DNA from: Curtobacterium sp. 9128
Lineage (GTDB): Bacteria > Actinomycetota > Actinomycetes > Actinomycetales > Microbacteriaceae
Assembly: GCF_007673775.1 (NCBI RefSeq)
Contig: NZ_VEAF01000005.1
Coordinates: 330,974-394,973 of the forward strand
DNA length: 64,000 nucleotides
Direction: 5' to 3'
The first letter of the stretch is position 1. Each line of letters opens with the position of its first letter. Positions 17,417 through 27,955 of this stretch are shown piece by piece. Below the pieces are notes generated by a model, which was not told where the DNA came from, searched no databases, and saw only the letters and a list, made by a program, of their open reading frames with translations. Position numbers and translations under genes: made by a program.

Positions 17417-20400
17417 TCAGCCGACGGCGGCCGACCAGGCCCGCTCGAGCCCGGCGCGGTCGAGGAGCGCGGTCGGCCGGACCTCGAGGTCGTCGGCGAC
17501 GAAGTAGAACACCGCGTCGATCTCGTCGACCGGGCGCCCGGTGAACTCCGCGTAGGCGACACGGTAGAGCGCGAGCTGCAGCTGACGTCGTTCGAGGTCG
17601 GTCTTCCCCGTCGGCGCCTTGCCGGTCTTCCAGTCGACGACCTCGATCCGGCCGTCGATCGCGTAGACGGCGTCGAGCTTGCACACGACGCTGTGGCCGA
17701 GGAACGGGATGTGGATCTCGCGCTCCACCTCGAGCGGGGTCAGGCCGGCCCACCGGGACCGTGCGAAGGTCTCCTGGAACGCCGCGAGTCGTCGGGCGTC
17801 GTCGTCGGTGACGGCGGCGTCTGGTGCGGCCGACTCGTCCGGGTCGAGGTCGAGCTCGTCGTCCCAGGCGTCGAGCGTCTCGAGGGCACCGCCCGCCCGG
17901 CCGCGCTGCTCGACCCACTGGTGGAACAGCGTGCCGAGCCGCGTCGCACGGTAGGGACGCTCCGGCATCGGACGACGCAGCCGCTCGGCGACGGCGTCGG
18001 GCTCGGTGAGGTAGTCCTTGAAGCCGGACGCCGGCACCCGGTGCGGCACGACCACGCGGTGCTTGGCGGACCGCGCGGCACGACGCTCGGCGAGGAGCAG
18101 GTCGATGTCGGCCGCGAACCGACCCGCAGCGCCGGGGTTCGCGTTCCGGACCCGCTCGGCGGCCGCCGCCACCCGGGGTGCACGGTCCCCGAACGGCACG
18201 TGCGGCCAGGTCTGCGTGGCTCCCGCGTCCCCGAGGGGGTTCTGCTCGTGCTCGGTGGTCTCCGGGATGCCCGCCCCGTCGACCACCCCGGCGGCGACGA
18301 GGTCCGCGAGGTAGCGGCTCGGCTGCATCGGCTTGACGCCACCGGCCCAGAACGACCCGCTCACGAGCAGTTCGTGCCGCGACCGGGTCAGCGCGACGTA
18401 GGTCAGCCGGCGTTCCTCGTCCTCGTTGCGGGCCTTGACCTCCTCCTTGAAGGCGTCGATCGCCACGGTGACGTCCTTCTGGGAGTCGTGCCCGCGCCAG
18501 GCGAGCGCCGGCAGCTCGTCGGCGTCGCCGCGGAACTCGTACGGCAGCCGGCCGAACCCGAGCCAGCCGGACGACCCCTCCTGCGGCCGGGCAGGCAGGG
18601 CGCCCTCGACCATGCGGGGTACGGCCACCGCGTCCCACTCGAGCCCCTTGGACCCGTGGATGGTCAGGATCTGCACGGTGCCGGCCTCGGGCTCCTCGGA
18701 GCGGGGCCCCATGTCGTCGCGCCGGGCGGCGGCGTCGATCCAGCCGAGGAACGCACCGAGGTCGGCACGGTCGTCCGTCGCGACGAAGCCGGCGAGTTCG
18801 TCGACGAAGGCGTCGAGGTACGCAGTGCTCCCCTGCTCGTGCGCGGCGACCTCGATGTCGAGGTGCATCTCCTGCACGACGAGCGTGACGAAGTCGACGA
18901 GGTCACCGCCGGCCCGGGACCGGAGCGCCGCGAGCTGCTGCCCGAGCCGACGCATCCGGGCGCGGCCGGCCTCGGTGATGCCCTCGAGTGCCCCGTGGTC
19001 GTCCGGGGCGACCGCGACGAAGTCGAGAGCGTCCACCACCGAGCCGTGCTCCCCGACCGCCACGGACGCACGGAACGCCGCCGTGACGTCGTCGTCGAGC
19101 CGGTGGTGGGTGTGGTCGCGCTGGAACAACCACTGCGCCAGCCGGTGCAGTGCCGCGATGTCCCGCGCGCCCACCCGCCAGCGGGCACCGGCGAGCAGCC
19201 GGATGAGGTCGTTCCCCGCCGCGGGGTCGTGGAGGACCCGGAGGCACGCGACGAGGTCGACGATCTCCGGTCGCTGGAGCAGTCCACCGGTGCCCAGCAC
19301 GTGGTACGGCACACCGCGATGCCCGAGCGCGGCGGTGAACGCGGCGAGGTCCTTCCGGGCGCGGAGGAGCAGCGCCATCGACCCGCCGGGGTTCCGGCGT
19401 CGGTGGTCCGCGAACCAGGCCGCGACCGCGTCGGCCTCCTCCGGCAGGGTCTCGGTGAACACGGCCCGGACGTCCCCGGCGTCGGCACCCGGTCTCGGGG
19501 AGAGCCGTTCGACGTCCACGTCCGAGGCTTCGGACAGCGGTGCGACGACCGCGTTCGCGCCGGCGAGCACGTCGACCGGGTTCCGCCAGCTGGTGGAGAG
19601 GGCGAAGGTGCGCGGGACCGCGTCGCCGCCGAAGTCGTGCGGGAACCGGGCGAGGTTCGCGGCGCTGGCACCGCGGAACCCGTAGATCGACTGGTGCGGG
19701 TCGCCGACCGCCATCACCGGGTGCCCGCGGAAGAGCCGCGCCAGGAACCGCGTCTGCACGACGGAGGTGTCCTGGTACTCGTCGAGCAGCACCACGCGGA
19801 ACCGCTGCCGCAGGTCCGTCGCCACGCGGGGTGCTGCCTCGGCGGCGGCGAGCGCCAGGGCGATCTGGTCCGAGAACTCGACGAACCCGCGGTCGACCTT
19901 CTGCCGACGGAACTCGGCGACGAGGTCGGCGAGCGGTTCGAGGGCGCCGATCGCGGCGACCGCCGCGGTGACGGCGGCGTAGGGCTTGCCGCGGTTGCCG
20001 GGGAGTTCGAGCAGCTCGGAGAACTCGATCGCGAAGCGGCGGAGCTGCTCGGGTTCGACGAGGTGCTCGGACGCGGCTCCGGCGAGCGCGACGACGGCCG
20101 CCGTGACGGTGTCGACGTTGCGGTCGAGGCCGGCGAGCCGGTCGTCGCGTGCGCTGACGACGACCCGCCGGGCGAGCTGCCACGCGGACGGCTCGGTGAG
20201 GACCTGGGACTCGCCGTCGCGTCCGACGAGCAGGGCGTTCTCGCGGAAGACGCTGTTCGCGAAGGCGTTGTACGTGGAGACCGTCGGGGCCTCGAAGGCG
20301 TCGCCGGGGGTGATCAGCCCCGCTGTCTCGAGCGCGGCGATGCGGTCGTTGATGCGCACGGACAGTTCGCCGGCGGCCTTGCGGGTGAACGTGAGCCCGA

Positions 20401-20683
20401 GGACCTCGTCCGGCCGGACCAGCCCGTTCGCGAGCAGCCACACGACGCGGGAGGCCATGGTCTCGGTCTTGCCGCTGCCGGCGCCGGCGACCACGAGGGC
20501 CGGGACGAGCGGGGACTCGATGACGGCGCGCTGCTGGTCGGTGGGGCGCGGCCGATCGAGGGCATCGGCGATCGCGTCGGCGCCGTACCGGACGGGCGCG
20601 GTCCCTCCCGGGTCGGTCTGACCGGGCCCGGAAGCCTGTCGGACGTCGAGCGGCTGCGCCTGGTCGATCGTGTCGTCGGTCAC
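17417..20683 (-). CDS. adnB: AdnB-type helicase-nuclease subunit
   Basis: Protein of 1088 aa. UvrD-like SF1A motor followed by a RecB-family nuclease. Walker A AGAGSGKT at 66-73, motif II DEYQDTS at about 300, motif VI YVALTRSRHE, and a nuclease centre with KLDAVY and VVDWKTGKAP at about 1000-1022. With AdnA it forms the actinobacterial end-resection complex that processes double-strand breaks for recombination. GTG 20683 overlaps the adnA stop by 4 bp (GTGA). Helicase and nuclease motifs are intact, which fits AdnB as the main motor. Confidence 0.92.
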   Translation of the reverse strand: MTDDTIDQAQPLDVRQASGPGQTDPGGTAPVRYGADAIADALDRPRPTDQQRAVIESPLVPALVVAGAGSGKTETMASRVVWLLANGLVRPDEVLGLTFTRKAAGELSVRINDRIAALETAGLITPGDAFEAPTVSTYNAFANSVFRENALLVGRDGESQVLTEPSAWQLARRVVVSARDDRLAGLDRNVDTVTAAVVALAGAASEHLVEPEQLRRFAIEFSELLELPGNRGKPYAAVTAAVAAIGALEPLADLVAEFRRQKVDRGFVEFSDQIALALAAAEAAPRVATDLRQRFRVVLLDEYQDTSVVQTRFLARLFRGHPVMAVGDPHQSIYGFRGASAANLARFPHDFGGDAVPRTFALSTSWRNPVDVLAGANAVVAPLSEASDVDVERLSPRPGADAGDVRAVFTETLPEEADAVAAWFADHRRRNPGGSMALLLRARKDLAAFTAALGHRGVPYHVLGTGGLLQRPEIVDLVACLRVLHDPAAGNDLIRLLAGARWRVGARDIAALHRLAQWLFQRDHTHHRLDDDVTAAFRASVAVGEHGSVVDALDFVAVAPDDHGALEGITEAGRARMRRLGQQLAALRSRAGGDLVDFVTLVVQEMHLDIEVAAHEQGSTAYLDAFVDELAGFVATDDRADLGAFLGWIDAAARRDDMGPRSEEPEAGTVQILTIHGSKGLEWDAVAVPRMVEGALPARPQEGSSGWLGFGRLPYEFRGDADELPALAWRGHDSQKDVTVAIDAFKEEVKARNEDEERRLTYVALTRSRHELLVSGSFWAGGVKPMQPSRYLADLVAAGVVDGAGIPETTEHEQNPLGDAGATQTWPHVPFGDRAPRVAAAAERVRNANPGAAGRFAADIDLLLAERRAARSAKHRVVVPHRVPASGFKDYLTEPDAVAERLRRPMPERPYRATRLGTLFHQWVEQRGRAGGALETLDAWDDELDLDPDESAAPDAAVTDDDARRLAAFQETFARSRWAGLTPLEVEREIHIPFLGHSVVCKLDAVYAIDGRIEVVDWKTGKAPTGKTDLERRQLQLALYRVAYAEFTGRPVDEIDAVFYFVADDLEVRPTALLDRAGLERAWSAAVG

Positions 20684-23600
20684 CAGGTCACCTCGCCGAC
20701 GACGTGGATCCGGCACTCGACACCGGTGCGGGCCTTCTCACAGTGGTCGTCGACGTTCGCCACGAACCGTCGGGCGGCCATGCCGCGTGCGACGTCGTGC
20801 AGGCGTGCCCGGTACGCGGCCTGCTGCTCGGGGTCGAAGGCGTGCTGGGTCCGTTCGGAGTAGGCGTGCCCGCCCTTCGGGTTCTGCACGAAGACCAGCC
20901 GTGCGTCCGTCATCGGGGAGCCCGCGGGGACGCCCTCCACGGCGCCGTCCTCGATCGCGAGCTGGTACGCCCCGAGCTGCGGGTGCTCCGGCATGTCGTT
21001 CTTCTCGCTCGGCATGCTCCGGCCGGTCTTCAGGTCGACGACGCTGACCCGGCCGTCCGGGTCGATCTCGATCCGGTCGATGCTGCCGCGGATCCGGGCG
21101 GGGCCGGTGACGAGCGTGAACGTGGACTCCGCGCCGAGCAGCTGCCGGCCGGCGGAGGCGAAGGTGCGGAGGTAGTCGCTCAGGCCCTCGATCATCCGCC
21201 GGGTGCGGGCGCGCTCCCGGTCGGCGATCCAGGGCGACTCGAACGTCAGCTCACCCCACCTGGCGTCCACCCGCTGCCAGAGCGACTCGACGTCGATCTC
21301 CGTCGCGTGCTCCATGGCCTCGTGCACGATCGTGCCGATGCCCATGGCCGGGCTCGGGGCACCACCGCCGAAGGTCTGCACGAACCAGTGCACGGGGCAC
21401 TCCTCGAAGGTGCCGATGCGGGACGGCGACACCCCGACGGTCGGCGGTGGGGGCTCGCCGCTGACGGGGTCGGGCTGCGGCTCGGCGTCGAGGTCGACGA
21501 GCGGGTCGTCCGTGGTGACCTCGGCGGTGCCGTACCAGTCGTCCGGGGCGGCCCCGGCGACGTCCTCGGCGGCGAGGCGGGCGAGTGCGGACGCCGCCTC
21601 GTGGTCGCCGGTGGTCACCACGCGGCGACGGAGGGACCCGGCGAGCCCGCGGAGCGAGAGCGGGTGCGCGGACGGTTGCCGGTCGGGCGGCACGGGCACG
21701 AGGCGGACGAACGGAGACGGCGCCTCGTCGTCGTTGGCGATCGTGCCGATGACGACCTGGGTCGTCGCGCGGGACACCGCCCGGGCGAACAGGCGGAGTT
21801 CGTCCCCGATGACCGCGGCTCGGTCGTCGACCGGGGCGTGGTCGATGCCAGCGGCGGCGCGGACGAGCCCGTCGGGGTCGAGCAGGCTGCCGCGGACCCG
21901 GGTGTTCGGCCAGACGCCGTCCTGCAGCCCGAGCACCACGACGACGTCGGTCTCGAGGCCGATCGTCGCGGAGGGCGTCAGGACGCGGACCCGGCCGGCG
22001 GTGCGGTCCGGCCCGATGCTGTCCTCGGCCAGGTCGGCGCTGAGGAGGTCGTCGACGAACACCCGGGCGGGGGCATCAGGGGTGCGCTCGACGAACCGCT
22101 TGGCGGCGGTGAACAGCCCGACGACCGCGTCGAGGTGCCGGTCCGCCTCCGCCGCGCCGACACCGCCGGCGAGGGACTGGCCACCCCAGATGCCCGCGAG
22201 TCCGCTGCGCTCCCACAGCCCCCAGAGGAGCTCCTCGATGCTGGCGTCCGCGAGCGCGTCGGCCCGGGCCTGCACCAGGCTCTTCGCGAGCCGCGTCGCG
22301 CGCCGTGCGAAGGCGGCGTCGACGGTGGCCAACCGCTCCGGGGCGCCGAGTGCCTCGACGAGCAGGTCGTCCGCCGTCCTGGACCCGCCGCCGGCGAGCT
22401 CCTCGCGCCGCAGGGCGAGCCGGAGCCGACGCATGGCCAGGGTGTCCAGGCCGCCGAGGGGACCGGTGGCGAAGGCGGTCGCGAGCGCGGCGTCGAGGGG
22501 CAGCACGCCGAGGGCGACCCCGGCGGCGTCGAGCAGGGCACGCGCGGCGGTGTCGTCACGAGGGCGCGTGGGTGCCGCTCCGGCGGTCGCGGGGACCTCG
22601 GCGACGGAGAGCGCCCGCACGAGCTCGGGGATCGCGGCGCCGCTCCGGGTCACGACGACCATCCGGTGCCACGGCACGCCGTCGAGCAGGTGGTGTTCGC
22701 GGAGGCGTCGGGCGATCGCGACGACGAGCGCCGACCGGCTCCCCGCTTCGAGGTGCAGCACCGAGTCCGACCGAGCGGCGTCGTCGGCGGCGACCGCGGT
22801 GCGCTGTCGCCCGGCCGCTGCGGCACCGATCCGGCCGGTGATGCCGGACACGAGCGCCCGGATCGGTGCGGGGTGGCGATGCACGGTCCCGAGCACGATC
22901 TCGTGCACACGCTGGACGCCGAGCCGCGACGCGAGACGCCCGAGGACGTCCGGCTCCGCGCCGCGGAACGCCGAGGCCGCGATGTCCGGGTCTCCGAACG
23001 CGACGACCTGCACGCCGGACCGTGCGAGGGCACCGAGGAGCGCGATCTCCCCCTCGACGAGCTCCTGGGTGTCGTCCACGACGACCAGGCGGAGCGCGGC
23101 CACCGCGGGCGGGAGCTCCCCGCGGAGCACGGCGGCGGTGGCGAACGCCACGAGCTCGGCCGCGTCGAGACTGGTCGCCCGGAACGCCGAGACGGCTGCG
23201 CGGTACTCGTCCACGAGGTCCCCCACAGCACGCCACTCCGGTCGGCCGTGGTCGTCCCCGAGCTCCCGCATGTCGTCCGGCTCCACGCCGGCGGCGACGG
23301 CGCGCATCATGACGTCGCGGAGGGCCGTGCGGAACCCGGCCCGCTCGCGCACCACCGCGGTGATGGGCTCCGGCCAGTCCGGCCCGGTGCCGTCGAGTTC
23401 GTGCCCGGCGAGCAGGTCGCCGAGGATGCGGTCCTGCTCGCCGCCGGTCAACAGCGTCGGAGCGGGCTGCCCCTGCGCTGCTGCCGCGTGGGCGACGACC
23501 TGGAACGCCAGCGAGTTGACCGTCCGGGCGAGTGCCCCGGGCATGACGCGCTCGACCGTGACGGCCAGGCGGTCGCGGAGCGCGGTCGCGGCGGTGCGGG

Positions 23601-23835
23601 ACGACGTCAGCGCCAGCACCGACGCGTGACCGTCGTCGCTGATCGCGTCCGGACGCTGCAACCGTGCCGCGACCAGGCGGGCGAGCGTCGAGGTCTTGCC
23701 GGTGCCCGGCGCACCGATCACCGCGGCGTGCGCACCGTCCGGCAGCGCCAGGACCGCGGCCTGGGCCGGGTCCGCCGCCAGCGCGCGAGCGACCTGCTCG
23801 GGGGCGGCGGCTGGCGTCAGCGTGGTCTGCGGCAC
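20680..23835 (-). CDS. adnA: AdnA-type helicase-nuclease subunit
   Basis: Protein of 1051 aa. Walker A GAPGTGKTST at about residues 40-49; the motif II region reads VVVDDTQE rather than DEYQD; the C-terminal RecB-like nuclease has SIDRIEID and VVDLKTGRSMPSEK near 920-945. Partner of AdnB, encoded just upstream as in mycobacteria, where the AdnA motor is the minor one. GTG 23835 is placed 6 nt after TACCGT, implying a leaderless transcript; the frame runs further upstream without a supported start. Confidence 0.9.
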   Translation of the reverse strand: MPQTTLTPAAAPEQVARALAADPAQAAVLALPDGAHAAVIGAPGTGKTSTLARLVAARLQRPDAISDDGHASVLALTSSRTAATALRDRLAVTVERVMPGALARTVNSLAFQVVAHAAAAQGQPAPTLLTGGEQDRILGDLLAGHELDGTGPDWPEPITAVVRERAGFRTALRDVMMRAVAAGVEPDDMRELGDDHGRPEWRAVGDLVDEYRAAVSAFRATSLDAAELVAFATAAVLRGELPPAVAALRLVVVDDTQELVEGEIALLGALARSGVQVVAFGDPDIAASAFRGAEPDVLGRLASRLGVQRVHEIVLGTVHRHPAPIRALVSGITGRIGAAAAGRQRTAVAADDAARSDSVLHLEAGSRSALVVAIARRLREHHLLDGVPWHRMVVVTRSGAAIPELVRALSVAEVPATAGAAPTRPRDDTAARALLDAAGVALGVLPLDAALATAFATGPLGGLDTLAMRRLRLALRREELAGGGSRTADDLLVEALGAPERLATVDAAFARRATRLAKSLVQARADALADASIEELLWGLWERSGLAGIWGGQSLAGGVGAAEADRHLDAVVGLFTAAKRFVERTPDAPARVFVDDLLSADLAEDSIGPDRTAGRVRVLTPSATIGLETDVVVVLGLQDGVWPNTRVRGSLLDPDGLVRAAAGIDHAPVDDRAAVIGDELRLFARAVSRATTQVVIGTIANDDEAPSPFVRLVPVPPDRQPSAHPLSLRGLAGSLRRRVVTTGDHEAASALARLAAEDVAGAAPDDWYGTAEVTTDDPLVDLDAEPQPDPVSGEPPPPTVGVSPSRIGTFEECPVHWFVQTFGGGAPSPAMGIGTIVHEAMEHATEIDVESLWQRVDARWGELTFESPWIADRERARTRRMIEGLSDYLRTFASAGRQLLGAESTFTLVTGPARIRGSIDRIEIDPDGRVSVVDLKTGRSMPSEKNDMPEHPQLGAYQLAIEDGAVEGVPAGSPMTDARLVFVQNPKGGHAYSERTQHAFDPEQQAAYRARLHDVARGMAARRFVANVDDHCEKARTGVECRIHVVGEVTW

Positions 23836-23841
23836 GCTCGT

Positions 23842-23847
23842 ACGGTA
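23842..23847 (-). promoter_or_regulatory. Leaderless -10 (TACCGT) of the adnA-adnB operon
   Basis: Reads toward adnA and ends 6 nt before GTG 23835. Confidence 0.55.
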
Positions 23848-23931
23848 CCGAGCGCAGCCGACATCCCCGCCCCGCACACGCCCGTCCGTGCGCCCGCGGC
23901 GAACGCACCGGACCGGTGCGGACCCCTCGGA

Positions 23932-23937
23932 TATGGT
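23932..23937 (+). promoter_or_regulatory. Leaderless -10 (TATGGT) of the DUF3107 gene
   Basis: Six nt before GTG 23944; divergent from adnA with 108 bp between starts. Confidence 0.6.
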
Positions 23938-23943
23938 GTGCAC

Positions 23944-24168
23944 GTGGACATCAAGATCGGCATCATCAACAGCCCGCGCGAGATCGCCTTCGAGACCAAG
24001 CAGACCGCCGAGGAGATCGAACAGGCCGTGGCGGACGCCCTGTCCTCCGGCTCGACGCACCTGACGCTGCAGGACGACAAGGGCCGCAAGTTCATCGTCC
24101 CGGCCGTCGCCCTGGCGTACGTCGAGTTCGGCGCCGAGGAAGCGCGCCGCATCGGCTTCGTCGCCTGA
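23944..24168 (+). CDS. DUF3107 family protein
   Basis: Protein of 74 aa (MDIKIGIINSPREIAFET at its start), matching the small actinobacterial DUF3107 family, to which mycobacterial Rv3208A (TB9.4) belongs. Function unknown. The gene stands near helicase and repair genes in both lineages. GTG 23944 agrees with the family N-terminus and with the promoter. Confidence 0.9.
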   Translation: MDIKIGIINSPREIAFETKQTAEEIEQAVADALSSGSTHLTLQDDKGRKFIVPAVALAYVEFGAEEARRIGFVA

Positions 24169-24176
24169 GCCGACCC

Positions 24177-24473
24177 GTGGAGCTGCTCTTCGCGGTCCTC
24201 GGCGGCCTCCTCTGCGGTGCGGTCGCGCACGTCGTGCTGCCCTGGCGGACGACGCGCGGACAGCTGCTCGGCCCAGCCGTCGGCGGCATCACGGCCGCGG
24301 TCCTCTGGGAGGCGCTCACCTGGGCGGGGTGGCAGTACGACGCGACCTGGATCTGGGTCGTCGCACTCCTCGGCGCCGGCGTCGTGGCCCTCGTCACCGA
24401 GTGGTTCCTCGGCCGTCGGCGCACGCAGGCCGACACCGCCTACTACGAGCGGGTCAAGGCCAACCGCGCCTGA
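24177..24473 (+). CDS. Small three-span membrane protein
   Basis: Protein of 98 aa, starting GTG GAG CTG 8 bp after the DUF3107 stop, so probably in the same transcript. About three hydrophobic segments (LLFAVLGGLLCGAVAHVVL; AVGGITAAVLWEALTWAGW; WIWVVALLGAGVVALVTEWFL) and a basic tail (GRRRTQ). No family recognised and no function suggested. Confidence 0.75.
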   Translation: MELLFAVLGGLLCGAVAHVVLPWRTTRGQLLGPAVGGITAAVLWEALTWAGWQYDATWIWVVALLGAGVVALVTEWFLGRRRTQADTAYYERVKANRA

Positions 24474-24485
24474 CGGAGTGACCAG

Positions 24486-24529
24486 CGGACGGGAGGCTCG
24501 TGGCGGCGCCGCCACGAGCCTCCCGTCCG
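24486..24529. terminator. Perfect 44-bp palindrome between convergent genes
   Basis: Arms of 22 bp with no loop, starting cggacgggaggctcgtggcg. Sits 12 bp after the small membrane protein gene and 56 bp from the end of the ferritin-like gene, where it can stop both transcripts. Member of the GACGGGAGGC family. Confidence 0.8.
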
Positions 24530-24585
24530 TCCTGGCGTCGCGGCAGACCGCGCGGGGCGACAGCGCAGGTCAGGCCGTCAGTGCG

Positions 24586-25302
24586 TCAGGCCGTCAGGCC
24601 GAGCGCGTCCATCCGGCGCGTGTGCGCTGCGATGAGCTCGGTCCACACCGGCTCCAGGCGGGACTGGTCCTCGCGCGCGTGGGACGCCAGCGCGGACCGC
24701 GCGACCAGGAGCGTGTCGCCGACGAGGCGACGGCCCCACATCGCCAGGCGCGACGACACCTGCGGCTCCTCGTCGATCCGGGCGCTGAGCTCCTCGACGA
24801 CGGCCGCTTCCTCGCGCGCGTCGAAGACCGATCCGAGCCGCTGCTGGACGTCGTTCGGCAGCGAGCGCAGCAGGTTCGCGAACAGGTCGTTGAGGATCCC
24901 GGCGGTGACGTAGCCGGTGAGCATGGACTCGTACCAGTCGGCGCCGTTCGTGCGCTCGAGGAAGACGTCGATCGCGGCACGGTGCGGTGCCATGAGCTCG
25001 GCGGGGTCCTCGCCGAGCCGCTCGATCTCGGCCACGATCGACCGGTGTCGCTCGAGCGCGGTCGTCGCGAGCACGCCCGTCACCAGGCGGCCGGAGAGCG
25101 TCGGTGCCCCCGCCCCGGCTCGACCCATCGTCTCGTACAGCGACAGCTGGAGGTAGGCGGCCTGCCCCAGGTACACGGGGAGTTCGGGGCTGACGTCGTC
25201 GAGCTGCAGCCGCTCCACCTGGGAGGCGTTCTTCGGGTTCCGGGACGCAAGCCACTGCGCTGCGAGCTGCGCCGCGCGCTTCCGGTTCCACCACGACACC
25301 AC
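24586..25302 (-). CDS. Ferritin-like fold protein (MiaE-like hydroxylase family)
   Basis: Protein of 238 aa, largely helical. It resembles the actinobacterial ferritin-like proteins annotated next to the RhlE-type helicase and related to tRNA hydroxylase MiaE. Candidate metal ligands are acidic and histidine residues in helices (TTALERHRSIVAEIE, GADWYESMLTG), but the di-iron set is not certain by eye. The first of two adjacent GTG codons (25302) is 6 nt from TATGCT. Divergent from the DEAD-box helicase gene. Confidence 0.7.
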   Translation of the reverse strand: MVSWWNRKRAAQLAAQWLASRNPKNASQVERLQLDDVSPELPVYLGQAAYLQLSLYETMGRAGAGAPTLSGRLVTGVLATTALERHRSIVAEIERLGEDPAELMAPHRAAIDVFLERTNGADWYESMLTGYVTAGILNDLFANLLRSLPNDVQQRLGSVFDAREEAAVVEELSARIDEEPQVSSRLAMWGRRLVGDTLLVARSALASHAREDQSRLEPVWTELIAAHTRRMDALGLTA

Positions 25303-25308
25303 GCGACC

Positions 25309-25314
25309 AGCATA
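25309..25314 (-). promoter_or_regulatory. Leaderless -10 (TATGCT) of the ferritin-like gene
   Basis: Six nt before GTG 25302; this spacing picks 25302 over the next GTG at 25299. Confidence 0.55.
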
Positions 25315-25346
25315 GGGGCCGCGACGGCACGCTCCTCGCACCCCGG

Positions 25347-25352
25347 TAGACT
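25347..25352 (+). promoter_or_regulatory. Possible -10 (TAGACT) of the DEAD-box helicase gene
   Basis: A start about 7 nt downstream would give a leader near 28 nt carrying the AGGACAGGGTGA ribosome region. Confidence 0.45.
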
Positions 25353-25386
25353 GGTCGGGACTCCCCGATAGGACAGGGTGACCTTC

Positions 25387-26880
<1,494 letters not shown>

Positions 26881-26899
26881 CGCCTCCCGGCAGTCCACA

Positions 26900-26933
26900 C
26901 GAAGGCCCCGTCGCTGACGCGACGGGGCCTTCG
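26900..26933. terminator. Hairpin terminator after the DEAD-box helicase
   Basis: Perfect 15-bp stem (cgaaggccccgtcgc) with loop tgac, followed by TCGTCCT. Lies 20 bp past the stop. Confidence 0.85.
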
Positions 26934-27012
26934 TCGTCCTGCGTCGCCGGTCGGCCGGGGCGACGGAGCCGTCGTCGTCGCTGCGTCGCCGGTCGGTCGG
27001 GACCGCTACGAC

Positions 27013-27885
27013 TCAGGCCAGGCGAGAGCCGGGGCCGACCACGGGGGTCGAGCCGGTCGCCTGCGTGACGATCGCGTCGAACGCGCGGCGGGACGTGCGG
27101 TGCTCGCCGAGTCGGTTCGGCTTGCCGGTGCCGTGGTAGTCGCTCGAGCCGGTGACGAACAGGCCGTAGCGGTCCGCCCACTCGAGGAGCGTGCGCTTGC
27201 CGTGGGCGAGATTCTCGCGGTGGTCGACCTCGAGGCCGCCGAGCCCGGCGTCGACGAGCTCGCGGAGACCGGGCTCGTCGATGACGATGCCGCGCGAGGT
27301 GGCTGCCGGGTGTGCGATCACGGGGACGCCGCCGGCGGCGCGGATGAGTTCGACGCCGCGGAGGGGCGTCGGTGCCTCGTGCGGTTCGTAGTAGCCGGAC
27401 GCGGGGTGGAGGATCCCGCGGAACGCCGCGCTGCGGTCGGACTCGAGGCCGCGTGCGACGAGCGCGTCAGCGATGTGCGGCCGTCCGATCGTGGCCCCGG
27501 GGCTCGCCTGGGCGATGACGTCGTCCCACGTGAGCGGGTGGTCGGCGCCGATGCGCTCGACCATGCGGCGCGCCCGGGAGAACCGTCCTTCGCGGATGCG
27601 GTCGGTCTCGGCCGTCAGGCCGGCGTCCGCCGGGTCGACGAGGTAGCCGAGGACGTGCACGCTCCGGTACCCGACGCGCGTGCTGAGTTCGAGTCCGGGG
27701 ACGAGCGTCAGCGGGAGCTCCCGTGCAGCCGCCGAGGCCTCGTCCCACCCGGCGGTGGTGTCGTGGTCCGTCAGCGCGACGGCGTCGAGCCCGGAGGCCG
27801 CGGCTGCGCGGACGAGGGCAGCTGGCGGCTCGGTGCCGTCGGAGACACTGGAGTGCGCGTGCAGGTCGATGAACGGGTCGGGCAC
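27013..27885 (-). CDS. PHP-domain phosphoesterase
   Basis: Protein of 290 aa of the PHP family. Metal ligands are visible in IDLHAHSSVSDG (H9, H11), LTDHDTT, PGLELST, GVPVIAHP and SSDYHGTG. Relatives act on 3',5'-bisphosphonucleotides or on 5' ends of RNA (E. coli RNase AM, TrpH). The specific substrate cannot be read. GTG 27885 lies 7 nt after TACGAT. Converges on the helicase gene and is divergent from the aminopeptidase P gene. Confidence 0.9.
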   Translation of the reverse strand: MPDPFIDLHAHSSVSDGTEPPAALVRAAAASGLDAVALTDHDTTAGWDEASAAARELPLTLVPGLELSTRVGYRSVHVLGYLVDPADAGLTAETDRIREGRFSRARRMVERIGADHPLTWDDVIAQASPGATIGRPHIADALVARGLESDRSAAFRGILHPASGYYEPHEAPTPLRGVELIRAAGGVPVIAHPAATSRGIVIDEPGLRELVDAGLGGLEVDHRENLAHGKRTLLEWADRYGLFVTGSSDYHGTGKPNRLGEHRTSRRAFDAIVTQATGSTPVVGPGSRLA

Positions 27886-27892
27886 GCGCCCA

Positions 27893-27898
27893 ATCGTA
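27893..27898 (-). promoter_or_regulatory. Leaderless -10 (TACGAT) of the PHP gene
   Basis: Seven nt before GTG 27885. Confidence 0.55.
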
Positions 27899-27955
27899 TC
27901 CACAGGTGAGCAGGTGCACAGACCCGGGGCGCCGGGCGGTGCGATGATGGGGTGC

